A stretch of DNA of 64,000 bases from Clostridia bacterium (GCA_017409475.1 JAFQSP010000014.1:142253-206252); one strand, 5' to 3'. Numbered from the stretch's first letter, positions 8,042-15,852 are shown. A program made the numbers and translations. The notes: generated by a model from the letters alone, not told the origin.

Positions 8042-8076
8042 AAAAAAGCGTGTGCAGTATAGCACACGCTTTTTTC
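8042..8076. terminator. Bidirectional terminator between phage structural operon and toxin cassette
   Basis: An A6 run, GCGTGTGC (8048-8055), a 6-nt loop, GCACACGC (8062-8069) and a T6 run. It sits 8 bp past the stop of the 664-residue phage gene on the minus strand. Stem and flanks match the gpmI terminator at 6813; only the loops differ. Confidence 0.88.
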
Positions 8077-8083
8077 TGTTGCA

Positions 8084-10078
8084 CTATTTCTTTCGGCAGG
8101 AAAGAGCCACCTTATCGATTTTCACTCTTCCCTTTCCACTAAACTGAGCCGAAAAGGAGTTACCTCTTTCACCATTTACCAGCGTGAAATCATTTGCTGT
8201 TTCTGTCGGCTTAATCTTCTTTTCGCCACCTCGTCCACGCTCGTTTAAAATCGCCGCCGTCACCTCATTTTCGGCGGTAACCGAAGCGTTAAGCTTTGCC
8301 GACAACTTCTGCTCATCATCACTGCCGAAGCTGATTGTCCCCGTTTTTACCGACCACTCAATCGGCTCGGTAGTTTTTCTTCCGGTAGCGTCCTCACCCG
8401 ACGTGCCGGTAAGCGAACAGGTGATTATATTATCCTCACCCTTGCGGCCAAATAAATACAGCTTCTTGTCTCCCCTCAAGGCGACCCATTTTATTCCCTC
8501 GTGGGCAACATTCCAGCTAAGCCAGCACATTTTCTTTTGAGCAGTAAGATGGTCGTTATACTGTGTATAGTTCTTTATCGCGTTTGACATACAATCGAGA
8601 ACAAGCAAATCGTCACCGATAAGAAGATAATATCTTCCGTCGCAAAAAGCGCCATAAGCCGATTTCAGCTCTTCGGCCGAATGGCTTTTTATAATCGGTT
8701 CAACCGAATAAGAGAGCTCACAAATATGCTCCTCCTTTGGATTTACGACCGCCGTCATCATTCGCACAACCCCGTCGGAATTGAGCCAAACCAGCCTTCC
8801 GTTGCAATTGACCGCCGTTTCGGGACAGTCACAGCCAATGCTCGCAATCTTTCTCGATGAAAAGGAAACGGTATCACCGACATCGCCATTTGTTTCCCCG
8901 CTGTCAAGCTCGTTTTGGGTATATTTTTTGCCCGTGCTAATCTCACCGAGCCAAAGTGAATTATTCTTCAATACGGCAACCCTGTCATCCACCTGAACAA
9001 CCGCCGAAATAGCATCGTTATCGGCGCCCACATCTACCTTGCCCGATTCGGGGAAATAGGTTATATCCGAGTTGCCGGTCAGCCACATGGTCGACGGCTT
9101 TGCTCTCGAACCGTAAACTATCCAGGTGGTCACACCATCCTCGGCACGAAAAACCGCCGACCGATTACACAAACAAACGGAGTCGTCGGGATTACCCTCG
9201 GTTACCTTAAACTCAAATCGATTGCAAGAATAGTTTCCGCTCGGTGTAAATATGGTTGAAAATGTATTTCCCTCCCAGTTTAAGAAGGCAACCGTCCGTC
9301 TGTCATCGCCAAAAAAACAAAGCGCCTTTCCATCCTGATCAACGCAATCGGGATAAACAAAATATCCCTCATCTGTGCTCTGGATTTGATATTCATAATA
9401 CACGTTTACATCATCAACATATGACGCGTCTAAAACAGCGCTGTGACCAATCGGATATGGCAAAACGTATACGTTTTTTCCGTGATTTGTTGTCTGGGTA
9501 ACCATATATTTGTTTGCGATAAGGTTCTTTTCCTCATACCTTTTTCCGTTATAATCAAAGGGCTTCATATCGTCTTCATTCTCGTAATAATAACCGGTTC
9601 CGCTTACCGACACCGTCGGAACATATGCAATTTCCTCCACCGGAATATGACTTTCAATCGTGCTAATCTCATCATCGTCATAATTACTTATTTTGGTTAC
9701 AAGAGGGCCCTCTTCGCCTAAATGATAAATCACAGCATCATGTCGGTCGACAAGAAGAACAGCGTCATTGGCTTTGGCGTTAACATTTATGATTTTTTGG
9801 AGCACACCTTCATCGTTAAAATAAGCAAAGTTAACCATACCTTCCGAACTAATGCCAAAGGTGCGCCCATCGACAGTGAAAAAATCATGGTCGCCCCAGC
9901 AAGCCTTTTCCGAACAATATTCGAGTGACGGACGAAGGGAAAGCTCACCCTCATTTATCTGCAAATTTTTCATTTCAGAAAGCTGGTTTTCGTTCGCCCT
10001 GCCGTCAAGTCGCACTCCGCCGCTGAAATCAAGCTGTTCGGTTTTCGGTTTCGAAACCTTTAATTTTGGAAACTTCAA
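8084..10078 (-). CDS. Large phage virion protein, candidate tail or head-closure protein
   Basis: 664 residues, starting at TTG with AAAGGGGGA upstream. The opening DFSGGVRLDGRANENQLSEMKNL resembles the N-termini of podovirus tail-accessory proteins. The rest is beta-rich with repeated V.....YW.. and WL.G.I patterns, suggesting a propeller. The specific family is not recognised. It is the last gene of the leftward scaffold-coat operon and lies between the coat terminator hairpin at 10108 and a strong terminator at 8042. With no tape-measure gene nearby, a short-tail structural role is the best inference. No transmembrane segment or signal peptide is seen. Confidence 0.6.
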   Translation of the reverse strand: MKFPKLKVSKPKTEQLDFSGGVRLDGRANENQLSEMKNLQINEGELSLRPSLEYCSEKACWGDHDFFTVDGRTFGISSEGMVNFAYFNDEGVLQKIINVNAKANDAVLLVDRHDAVIYHLGEEGPLVTKISNYDDDEISTIESHIPVEEIAYVPTVSVSGTGYYYENEDDMKPFDYNGKRYEEKNLIANKYMVTQTTNHGKNVYVLPYPIGHSAVLDASYVDDVNVYYEYQIQSTDEGYFVYPDCVDQDGKALCFFGDDRRTVAFLNWEGNTFSTIFTPSGNYSCNRFEFKVTEGNPDDSVCLCNRSAVFRAEDGVTTWIVYGSRAKPSTMWLTGNSDITYFPESGKVDVGADNDAISAVVQVDDRVAVLKNNSLWLGEISTGKKYTQNELDSGETNGDVGDTVSFSSRKIASIGCDCPETAVNCNGRLVWLNSDGVVRMMTAVVNPKEEHICELSYSVEPIIKSHSAEELKSAYGAFCDGRYYLLIGDDLLVLDCMSNAIKNYTQYNDHLTAQKKMCWLSWNVAHEGIKWVALRGDKKLYLFGRKGEDNIITCSLTGTSGEDATGRKTTEPIEWSVKTGTISFGSDDEQKLSAKLNASVTAENEVTAAILNERGRGGEKKIKPTETANDFTLVNGERGNSFSAQFSGKGRVKIDKVALSCRKK

Positions 10079-10107
10079 TTTTATCCCCCTTTCATAAAAT
10101 TAAAAAG

Positions 10108-10140
10108 GGGTGGACAGCGAAAATAATCCACTGCCCACCC
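10108..10140 (-). terminator. Hairpin after the major coat gene
   Basis: On the minus strand GGGTGGGCAG (10140-10131) pairs with CTGTCCACCC (10117-10108) with one mismatch and is followed by a T5 run. It separates the coat gene from the downstream tail-like gene and may allow partial read-through so that coat protein is made in excess. Confidence 0.65.
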
Positions 10141-10156
10141 GATTTTACCGCCTTAA

Positions 10157-11083
10157 TTAATAAATATAAGCGTAAATTGAATTTTCGTTTGACTTTTTAA
10201 CAAGAATATCGTAATAGAGGCGGTAGTCAAACTTGTACGCATCCATCTGCTGATTGCGGTCGGGAGTGAAAACGCGCACCTTATCGGTCTTTTTAATAAG
10301 CATACCAGCCTTTTTCGGCATTGCAAGAATACCGATTTCGTCGGCATCGCCACTGGGCAAGAAGCCGCCGTCGGTTTCGCCCTCGGTCACGCCATCGTTA
10401 AAGGTGTATGCGGTTTTCATTCTCGGAGCTGCAACCGGAATGATATAGGCGTTGTTGATTTTATGAAGATTTGTGGAAATCTCACCCTTCTTAAATTCGC
10501 CCATTTCGAGGGTGCGGTTGAGCTCGGTTGTGTTCATAAGCGCAGAGTAAACAACGGGATTTACGAATACAACGATTTCCTCGTCATAGCCGACCTCGCC
10601 TGCAACCTTTTCAATCGCGCTGTTTACGAGCTTAAAGCAGTTATCTTCGAGGGTTTCGCCCGAACCGAGTTGAACCGTCTGATTATTGACGGTAGCAATA
10701 CCGGCGAGCTTTGAAAGAGCGTATGCGTCGATTTCTGGAGCTACCTTTGTACGAACGAATTCGCCCATAATCTGACCGGCAAGACCTGCAATACCTGTTT
10801 CGTCCATATCCTCGCGGTCAATGGAGAATGAGCGTGCTCTGTCCTGGGTCAAGCGGTAGCTTTCCTGATTAACTGTAACCGAGCCGTTGGCAAAGCCGCC
10901 GTCGCGGTCATAGTTTCCGAGACCGCTAAAATCAACGTCGGGAATAAGCACGGTACGTGCACCGACGAATTTCTGGCGGAATGAGTTGTCAGCCATAAAG
11001 GCTGTTACCGATTTCTGAACTACGGCCTTATCGAGTTCGTTAGTAAGCTTGCTTTCAAAATCAAGTGTGTTAATTGTTGACAT
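10157..11083 (-). CDS. Phage major capsid protein
   Basis: 308 residues. Features of an HK97-fold-type coat: an N-terminal helical arm, the region VLIPDVDFSGLGNYDRDGGF resembling the E-loop of coat proteins in small Gram-positive phages, a long alpha region with APEIDAYALSKLA, and a P-domain stretch VVFVNPVVYSALMNT. It follows the scaffold gene directly, the standard scaffold-coat order, with AAAGGAGAAAAATT before the ATG. The frame is intact. The sequence is host-like in base composition, suggesting long residence. Confidence 0.85.
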   Translation of the reverse strand: MSTINTLDFESKLTNELDKAVVQKSVTAFMADNSFRQKFVGARTVLIPDVDFSGLGNYDRDGGFANGSVTVNQESYRLTQDRARSFSIDREDMDETGIAGLAGQIMGEFVRTKVAPEIDAYALSKLAGIATVNNQTVQLGSGETLEDNCFKLVNSAIEKVAGEVGYDEEIVVFVNPVVYSALMNTTELNRTLEMGEFKKGEISTNLHKINNAYIIPVAAPRMKTAYTFNDGVTEGETDGGFLPSGDADEIGILAMPKKAGMLIKKTDKVRVFTPDRNQQMDAYKFDYRLYYDILVKKSNENSIYAYIY

Positions 11084-11118
11084 GTTAATTTTTCTCCTTT
11101 TTTTATCTTAATTTTTGT

Positions 11119-11736
11119 TTATGCCCAAATTCCTTTGAGCATAGCGGCAATTTCCGGAGATGAAAGGCGGTCAGGCGAATCCTTAAGTCCGCCTGTCGCT
11201 GCTTCAGAAGCCTTTTCCTGCGCAACCGATGAGCGTTCAGCCTTCAGCCTTTCACCGTGGAGATAGCCGAGATAGGCATAATAAAGCGGAATTTCCCCTT
11301 TAAGCGATTGCTCAATGACCGTTTTCGGTACCTCGCGAATGTTTATCTCCGGAAACTTTGATTTAAGCTCCAAAAATTGAGCTGTCAGTCGGTTCTGCCG
11401 ACCTTCGTTTTGTTCGTTTTGCTCGTTACTTGCCCTTTCTTCTTTTTCTTTAAACAAGTGGTCTACAAGCTGAGCAAGGCTCATCGAGCTGTCGGGCGAC
11501 AGCTCTTTAAGTCGGTTCAAAACAGGTATAAGCGAGTCGTATTTCATTCCCTTTTCGGCAAAGTCACGCGCCTCGCTTTCGGACAAATGTCGCAGCTGCT
11601 TATTGAATTTGACCTCAATGCCCCTTTCTTGCTCATTGCTCGGTGTGGCAGCCTCGCTTTGAGCAGACCTTTCGGCTACTTCAATTTCATCCGCGATTTC
11701 CGCCTCTGGCTGAGCGGTAATAATCTCATCTGTCAT
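11119..11736 (-). CDS. Phage scaffolding protein
   Basis: 205 residues from the ATG at 11736, preceded by AAAAGGAG; an upstream in-frame ATG has no site. Highly acidic and Glu/Gln/Ser rich, with predicted long helices and a central segment (RHLSESEARDFAEKGMKYDSL...LKELSPDSSMSLAQLVDHL) that I associate with scaffold proteins of Firmicute phages. It would form the internal assembly core of the procapsid. It lies immediately upstream of the coat gene, as expected. Confidence 0.75.
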   Translation of the reverse strand: MTDEIITAQPEAEIADEIEVAERSAQSEAATPSNEQERGIEVKFNKQLRHLSESEARDFAEKGMKYDSLIPVLNRLKELSPDSSMSLAQLVDHLFKEKEERASNEQNEQNEGRQNRLTAQFLELKSKFPEINIREVPKTVIEQSLKGEIPLYYAYLGYLHGERLKAERSSVAQEKASEAATGGLKDSPDRLSSPEIAAMLKGIWA

Positions 11737-11862
11737 AATTTTTCTCCTTTTACAATAAAAATTTTTAAAAAAGCGCCGAAAAAGGTCCTTTGCCGCGTCC
11801 AATCCTCAGCGGAATAAACCTCTTTCTGCGCTCTTTATTTTTAATAATATTTTGACTCGAGC

Positions 11863-12066
11863 TTAAAGCACGATTTCGTCCTGCTCGGTACCGTCATAGC
11901 TTAAAAAGTTGCGGTATTCGGCGGCAACCCTTGCCGCCTCCAAGCTTTCTTCGGTCGGCTGACCTATTCGAACGGTCGACCTTTCGTACGGCAGGTATCT
12001 TCCCGCTACAAAGCCGGCCAGAAAATTGACCATCACCGCCGAAATTGTTAAAAACAGTATTTCCAT
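11863..12066 (-). CDS. Small single-span membrane protein in phage operon
   Basis: 67 residues from the ATG at 12066, chosen over a GTG three codons upstream because GAGGTG is correctly placed for the ATG. Residues 2-23 form one hydrophobic helix; the remainder is a soluble acidic tail. The family is not recognised. It sits between the terminase-small-like gene and the scaffold gene. Possible roles are an additional lysis-related or membrane-docking factor, but nothing in the sequence decides this. Confidence 0.55.
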   Translation of the reverse strand: MEILFLTISAVMVNFLAGFVAGRYLPYERSTVRIGQPTEESLEAARVAAEYRNFLSYDGTEQDEIVL

Positions 12067-12076
12067 TTCTCTCACC

Positions 12077-12325
12077 TCACTTTATGTCATCAATAATTTT
12101 TACCGACATTCCGGTATCCGAGCTCTGCTGAGCGCAAACCCTCATAATTTCTTTAAGGCAGTTCATTTCCCCCGACTGCGCCTTGCTGACTATTACCGCC
12201 GCAATGAGAGCTGCGTTGTCCTTCTTCCCGGTATAGCCGAGGCTGTCAAGCAGCCCCGCTTTGTCGTCGCAGGGGAGCTTCATCAGCTCCCTGATATATC
12301 CCTCGACCGTCTTTTTCCTCTGCAT
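12077..12325 (-). CDS. Candidate small terminase subunit (short DNA-binding helical protein)
   Basis: 82 residues from the ATG at 12325, which has AGGAGGT 9 bp upstream. An open frame continues to 12427 but would span the conserved dyad at 12385, so the longer form is unlikely. The helical pattern VEGYIRELMKLP..KAGLLDSLGYTGKKDNAALIAAVIVSKAQSGEMNCLKEIM resembles small terminase or DUF5681-like phage proteins that handle packaging initiation. It is the first gene of the scaffold-coat operon. An alternative is a small regulator. Confidence 0.5.
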   Translation of the reverse strand: MQRKKTVEGYIRELMKLPCDDKAGLLDSLGYTGKKDNAALIAAVIVSKAQSGEMNCLKEIMRVCAQQSSDTGMSVKIIDDIK

Positions 12326-12384
12326 CAAGTGGCTACCTCCTAACCTCGTCGATTTCCTCATTTTAGATGTTATCACATCATCAA

Positions 12385-12401
12385 CCTGACATTCCATGAC
12401 A
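12385..12401. promoter_or_regulatory. Conserved dyad upstream of the scaffold-coat operon (copy A)
   Basis: CCTGACATTCCATGACA differs by a single base from the sequence at 22774, upstream of the portal gene. Its arms are imperfect inverted repeats (TGACAT/ATGACA). It lies just after the terminator at 12428 and 59 bp before the first structural start, the position expected for an activator site or late promoter. Confidence 0.55.
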
Positions 12402-12425
12402 ACCTCAAAAATGTTTTTACCCATC

Positions 12426-12470
12426 AAAAAACGGGCTTAAAGGTTGCCTTGCCCTTTTTAAACCCGTTTC
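12426..12470 (-). terminator. Intrinsic terminator after the DUF1492-like activator gene
   Basis: On the minus strand AAACGGGTTTAAAAAGGGC pairs with the complementary arm ending CCCGTTT, followed by a T-rich tail. It separates the early operon from the structural operon, so the latter needs its own promoter or antitermination. Confidence 0.75.
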
Positions 12471-12481
12471 TTTATTTAGTT

Positions 12482-12904
12482 TTACGCAACCTTTTTGCCC
12501 ATCAGTTTTTTCGCTTCCTCCAAAGCCTTTGAATGAATACGATAAACGCTGCGAGGGTCAAAGTGCATATTTTCGGCTATATCCTCCCACTTTTTGTTAC
12601 AAAGATAACGAAGCGTCAACACCTGACGATAGCTTTCGTTATCAATTTTCACTATCACGCCGTTTATCTCGTTATAAAGGCATTTGAGCCGCTCGATATC
12701 CCTTTCAATCGTCCTCTCAATATCCACCATTTCCTCAACAGCGTTGGCCATTTTCGATCTCTTATATGTACCCGAAACACGACTAGCCTCGATAACCGAG
12801 GTAGCTCGTGTCGCAATTTCCTTTAAATGCAAAATTTGCTCCTGCTTAATCTTAATTCGCGTATCAATTTCCCTAATTTGCTCAAAATAATCTCTAACTG
12901 TCAT
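12482..12904 (-). CDS. Phage transcription activator, DUF1492/RinA-ArpU-like
   Basis: 140 residues. The N-terminal two thirds is a long charged coiled coil (about 8-85). The C-terminal part (about 95-135: VLTLRYLCNKKWEDIAENMHFDPRSVY...) is a sigma-region-4-like helix-turn-helix. This architecture is that of DUF1492 and RinA/ArpU-type late-gene activators in Firmicute phages. Its start overlaps the stop of the 55-residue Cys-rich gene as ATGA. It is the obvious candidate to act on the conserved dyads at 12385 and 22774 and switch on the structural operons; this is inference. Confidence 0.75.
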   Translation of the reverse strand: MTVRDYFEQIREIDTRIKIKQEQILHLKEIATRATSVIEASRVSGTYKRSKMANAVEEMVDIERTIERDIERLKCLYNEINGVIVKIDNESYRQVLTLRYLCNKKWEDIAENMHFDPRSVYRIHSKALEEAKKLMGKKVA

Positions 12905-13068
12905 TTGCTTCTCCTTTTTTCAACTTCGCCTTTTGCGCAGATAATGCAATAGGGCTCACCGCAATAGTAGTCGATAAAATCGGTTGCTCCACATTCGACA
13001 CAGCCGTTTTTCTGACCGCAATCGCCGCACCCGTCACATTCGCTTGCGCTGTTTTTTAAACAATACAT
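12901..13068 (-). CDS. Tiny Cys-rich (zinc-ribbon-like) phage protein
   Basis: 55 residues with nine cysteines: Cys3, a CxxCxxC cluster at 11-17, CxxC at 23-26, and Cys36, 41 and 44. This suggests two small zinc-binding knuckles followed by a basic tail (KRRSK). Its start overlaps the stop of the 49-residue gene (TAATG) and its own stop overlaps the activator start (ATGA), so it is locked into a translationally coupled trio. Family unknown; zinc knuckles suggest nucleic-acid or protein binding. Confidence 0.65.
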   Translation of the reverse strand: MYCLKNSASECDGCGDCGQKNGCVECGATDFIDYYCGEPYCIICAKGEVEKRRSK

Positions 13069-13217
13069 TATGCTTCTTTTCCTTCTAAAAACAACTGATT
13101 TTTTCGTTTCGCCTTGATTTTCGGCATAAAGTATTTTTTCGAAAACTCGACATTTTTCGACGTCTTATTTCCGCTTTTTTGCTTATAATTTATAATAAGC
13201 ACAGATTTTTCTTTCAT
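13068..13217 (-). CDS. Tiny basic protein, first gene of the phage early operon
   Basis: 49 residues, rich in lysine (about 14 Lys), opening MKEKSVLIINYKQKSGNK. It is the first frame downstream of the divergent promoter at 13248. It ends in a TAATG overlap with the Cys-rich gene, which is the main evidence that it is translated; its own ribosome binding site is weak. The family is not recognised. By position it could be an antirepressor-like or host-interaction protein. Confidence 0.5.
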   Translation of the reverse strand: MKEKSVLIINYKQKSGNKTSKNVEFSKKYFMPKIKAKRKNQLFLEGKEA

Positions 13218-13247
13218 GTCACTATTCAATTTTTTCGGGGCGTTTTT

Positions 13248-13277
13248 ATTATATATCTACTTAAAGTAGAATGTCAA
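13248..13277 (-). promoter_or_regulatory. Leftward early promoter with operator
   Basis: On the minus strand TTGACA (13277-13272) and TATAAT (13253-13248) are both perfect, with an 18-bp spacer. The spacer contains the perfect palindrome TCTACTTAAAGTAGA at 13256-13270. A repressor bound there would block RNA polymerase directly. Confidence 0.8.
13256..13270. promoter_or_regulatory. Operator palindrome of the S24 repressor
   Basis: TCTACTT-A-AAGTAGA is a perfect 15-bp dyad between the -10 and -35 of the leftward promoter. A related half-site TCTACTT recurs at 13319, within the spacer of the repressor's own promoter, suggesting autoregulation. Confidence 0.65.
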
Positions 13278-13308
13278 GAGTATTTTTGTCACTTTTAGTC
13301 ACAAAATA

Positions 13309-13337
13309 TTGCAAATTTTCTACTTTTAATTTATAAT
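13309..13337 (+). promoter_or_regulatory. Promoter of the repressor gene
   Basis: TTGCAA at 13309-13314 and TATAAT at 13332-13337 with a 17-bp spacer, about 30 bp before the repressor start. It is divergent from the leftward early promoter. Confidence 0.75.
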
Positions 13338-13368
13338 TAATATACAAAACTAAAAAAGAGGTGAAGCC

Positions 13369-13974
13369 ATGTCTATCGGAGAGAATATAAAAAAGCACCG
13401 TTTGACCCTCGGTTTAACCCAGGATAAGCTCGGCGAAATGCTCGGCGTCACAGGGAAGGCCGTTTCCACCTGGGAAAAGGGGATAAAAATTCCGCGTATG
13501 CCGATTATTACCCGCCTTGCCGACCTTTTCGAAATTTCAAAGAGCCGCCTTATCGATGACGAAAGCGACCTAAAGCACGAATCGATTGTTCATATTCCCC
13601 TTGTCGGCCGAGTTGCCGCAGGTGAAGGCTGCTTTGCCGAGGATAACTATGACGGCTACGAGCCGGTACCCGCCGATATTCTCACCCCCGACGAAAAATA
13701 CATTTTCCTTAACGTAAAGGGTGACTCAATGTCGCCAAAAATCGAGGAAGGCGACCGACTTTTAGTTCAGCTTCAGCCATCGGTCGATAGTGGCTCATTT
13801 GCCGTTGTTGTAATCGATGACGAGGACGGCGTGGTAAAAAAAGTGTGCTACACGGCCGACCGAATCGAGCTAATCAGCGAAAATCCTTATTATCCACCCC
13901 GTGTTTTCGAGGGTCCCGAGGTTACGCGGGTTCGCGTAGTCGGCCTTGTTAAATATGTTTTCCGCAAACTTTAA
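13369..13974 (+). CDS. S24/LexA-type phage repressor (cI-like)
   Basis: 201 residues. Residues 4-60 form an XRE helix-turn-helix (LGLTQDKLGEMLGVTGKAVSTWEKG). The C-terminal half is an S24 autopeptidase: a cleavage-type Ala84-Gly85 in RVAAGEG, nucleophile Ser120 in KGDSMSP, and general base Lys157 or Lys158 in DGVVKKV. Such repressors lose activity by RecA-stimulated self-cleavage on DNA damage. It faces the leftward early operon across a bidirectional promoter with a palindromic operator. The site GAGGTGAAGCC precedes the ATG. All key residues are intact, so the switch should be functional. Confidence 0.9.
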   Translation: MSIGENIKKHRLTLGLTQDKLGEMLGVTGKAVSTWEKGIKIPRMPIITRLADLFEISKSRLIDDESDLKHESIVHIPLVGRVAAGEGCFAEDNYDGYEPVPADILTPDEKYIFLNVKGDSMSPKIEEGDRLLVQLQPSVDSGSFAVVVIDDEDGVVKKVCYTADRIELISENPYYPPRVFEGPEVTRVRVVGLVKYVFRKL

Positions 13975-13996
13975 TTTATTAAAGAGGTGTTTTTAT

Positions 13997-15775
13997 ATGA
14001 AAAAAGCAATTTCGGTAGCGATAAAAGCCGCTATCAGCCTTGTTCTTATGTTCATCGTGTTCTGGTTTTCTTTACCTGCACTTAACCCGAAAAGCAGCGA
14101 TTTTTGGAGCTTTGTTATCCTTTGCGCGATAATCGTTCTGGTGGTCAATTTCGGCCACGCAATACTGAATTTTTTTGGAGAATTAAAGGATACCAAGCAT
14201 CAAAACGTGCTAAAAGACGGACTTCGCGAGTTTAAATCGCTCTCAAAGCCAGTTATAGCCATCGTCATCGGTATCGGCGTTTCTATCGTAATGACCTTCG
14301 TCTTTAACATTATCGGGTCACAGTTTTTCAATTCTGCGAGCTATCGCGACCTTATTACAATTACCGACAGCGATTTTTCGGCCGACGTAGCCGAAATCAA
14401 TATGACTCAAATTCCCGTCGTCGACTACGACACAGCCGAGGCGCTCGGTAAAAGAAAGCTCGGCGAAATGAGCGACCTCGTTTCCCAGTTTGAAATTGCC
14501 GACGATTACACCCAAATCAATTACAAAAACCGCCCAACCCGAGTCACACCAATGCTTTACGGCGACCCGATCAAATGGTTTAACAATCAGTCGGATGGTA
14601 TCCCCGGCTACATCATGGTCGATATGACCACCCAGGAAGTCACCCTTGTCCGTCTCGAAAAGGGTATAAAATACTCACGCAGCGAATACTTTATGCGAAA
14701 TCTCAACCGTTATCTCCGCTTTAAGTACCCAACGGCCATTTTTGACGACATCACCTTCGAAATCGACGACAACGGTACACCCTACTGGGTAGCGTCGGTT
14801 GTAGATTACAAAATCGGCTTTTGGAGCGGAAAAGATATTGGCGGCGCAGTACTTCTCAATGCGGTAACGGGCGAATGCGATTACTACGATATCGATAAGG
14901 TTCCGACCTGGGTTGACCAGGTGTATGATGCCTCACTCGTCATCGACCAGCTCACCTATAACGGAAAATATCGTTCAGGCTTCTGGAATTCCGTGTTTGG
15001 TCAAAAGGGCGTTTTGCAGCCAACCGACGGCTACAACTATCTTGCCATCGACGATGACGTTTGGCTCTATACCGGAATGACCTCGGTTGTCAGCGACGAG
15101 TCGAATGTCGGCTTTGTGCTTGTAAACCTACGAACAAAAGAAACCCGCTACTATGCCGTCCCCGGTGCCGAGGAATATTCGGCCATGTCCTCAGCTGAGG
15201 AGCAGGTACAGCACCTCGGCTACACCGCAACCTTCCCGATTCTCCTCAATATCGGCGACCGACCGACCTACTTCATGTCGCTGAAGGGTGACGCAGGCCT
15301 TGTAAAAATGTATGCCTTTGTTGACGTTCAGCAGTATCAGGTGGTCGGCACAGGAAGCACCGTCAAGGAAGCAAGAAAGAACTATATTGCCAAGCTGTCA
15401 GCCGAGGGCGAAAGCCTAAATGACGTAAATAACAAAACAAAACAATTCACCTCAACCATCGAGGACATCTCATCAGCAGTTGTCGACGGAAACACAGTTT
15501 ACTACATTATCCTCGACGACAACCAAATTTACACCGCCCAAATCGGCATTTCTGATATTCTCCCCTTCCTCGTAGTAGGAGATAATGTCGGCGTAACCGC
15601 AAACGGCGAAAAAATCACCGAAATCGGCTATTTCATTGATGACGAAGAAATGGGGCCGGGCGCCATAGTGCCCGACCAAACCGAGTCCGACACCGAGACT
15701 GAAAATCCGACCGATGAAAATTCGGCAACTGACAAAAACGGCGACGGCGAAAGTGCCTCCTCAACCGCCGAATAA
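13997..15775 (+). CDS. Membrane protein of unknown function between the two phage blocks
   Basis: 592 residues from the ATG at 13997 with AAAGAGGTG upstream. There are about three membrane helices in the first 130 residues (near 7-27, 35-53 and 88-110). A large extracytoplasmic region of repeated beta-type units follows, with PepSY-like flavour, plus an acidic Thr/Asp/Glu-rich tail after about residue 550. No catalytic motif is seen. It follows the repressor by 22 bp and may be cotranscribed with it in the lysogenic state. Whether it is a host gene or a phage-borne fitness gene cannot be decided; the sequence style is host-like. Confidence 0.6.
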   Translation: MKKAISVAIKAAISLVLMFIVFWFSLPALNPKSSDFWSFVILCAIIVLVVNFGHAILNFFGELKDTKHQNVLKDGLREFKSLSKPVIAIVIGIGVSIVMTFVFNIIGSQFFNSASYRDLITITDSDFSADVAEINMTQIPVVDYDTAEALGKRKLGEMSDLVSQFEIADDYTQINYKNRPTRVTPMLYGDPIKWFNNQSDGIPGYIMVDMTTQEVTLVRLEKGIKYSRSEYFMRNLNRYLRFKYPTAIFDDITFEIDDNGTPYWVASVVDYKIGFWSGKDIGGAVLLNAVTGECDYYDIDKVPTWVDQVYDASLVIDQLTYNGKYRSGFWNSVFGQKGVLQPTDGYNYLAIDDDVWLYTGMTSVVSDESNVGFVLVNLRTKETRYYAVPGAEEYSAMSSAEEQVQHLGYTATFPILLNIGDRPTYFMSLKGDAGLVKMYAFVDVQQYQVVGTGSTVKEARKNYIAKLSAEGESLNDVNNKTKQFTSTIEDISSAVVDGNTVYYIILDDNQIYTAQIGISDILPFLVVGDNVGVTANGEKITEIGYFIDDEEMGPGAIVPDQTESDTETENPTDENSATDKNGDGESASSTAE

Positions 15776-15808
15776 TCGCCACAAAACTTAATATCAGCAT
15801 AAACATCG

Positions 15809-15847
15809 TGACCGCTATTGCCTCATCGCAACAGCGGTCATTTTTTA
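15809..15847. terminator. Convergent terminator between the membrane protein gene and holin
   Basis: TGACCGCT (15809-15816) and AGCGGTCA (15833-15840) with further partial pairing (ATTG/CAAC) and a T6 run. It serves the plus-strand repressor transcript and probably the leftward lysis operon. Confidence 0.8.
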
Positions 15848-15852
15848 TTCAA

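Noticed and set aside
7964-8065. Longer N-terminus for the toxin-like protein
   Set aside because: It would include the -10 box, the tRNA-like fragment and part of the terminator region; the TTG at 7963 has a good ribosome binding site.
12326-12427. Longer N-terminus for the small terminase-like gene
   Set aside because: It would place the conserved regulatory dyad inside coding sequence, while a strong AGGAGGT supports the start at 12325.
13267-13277. Third copy of the phage dyad (TTGACATTCTA on the minus strand)
   Set aside because: Only about ten bases match and they coincide with the -35 box; the second arm is absent.
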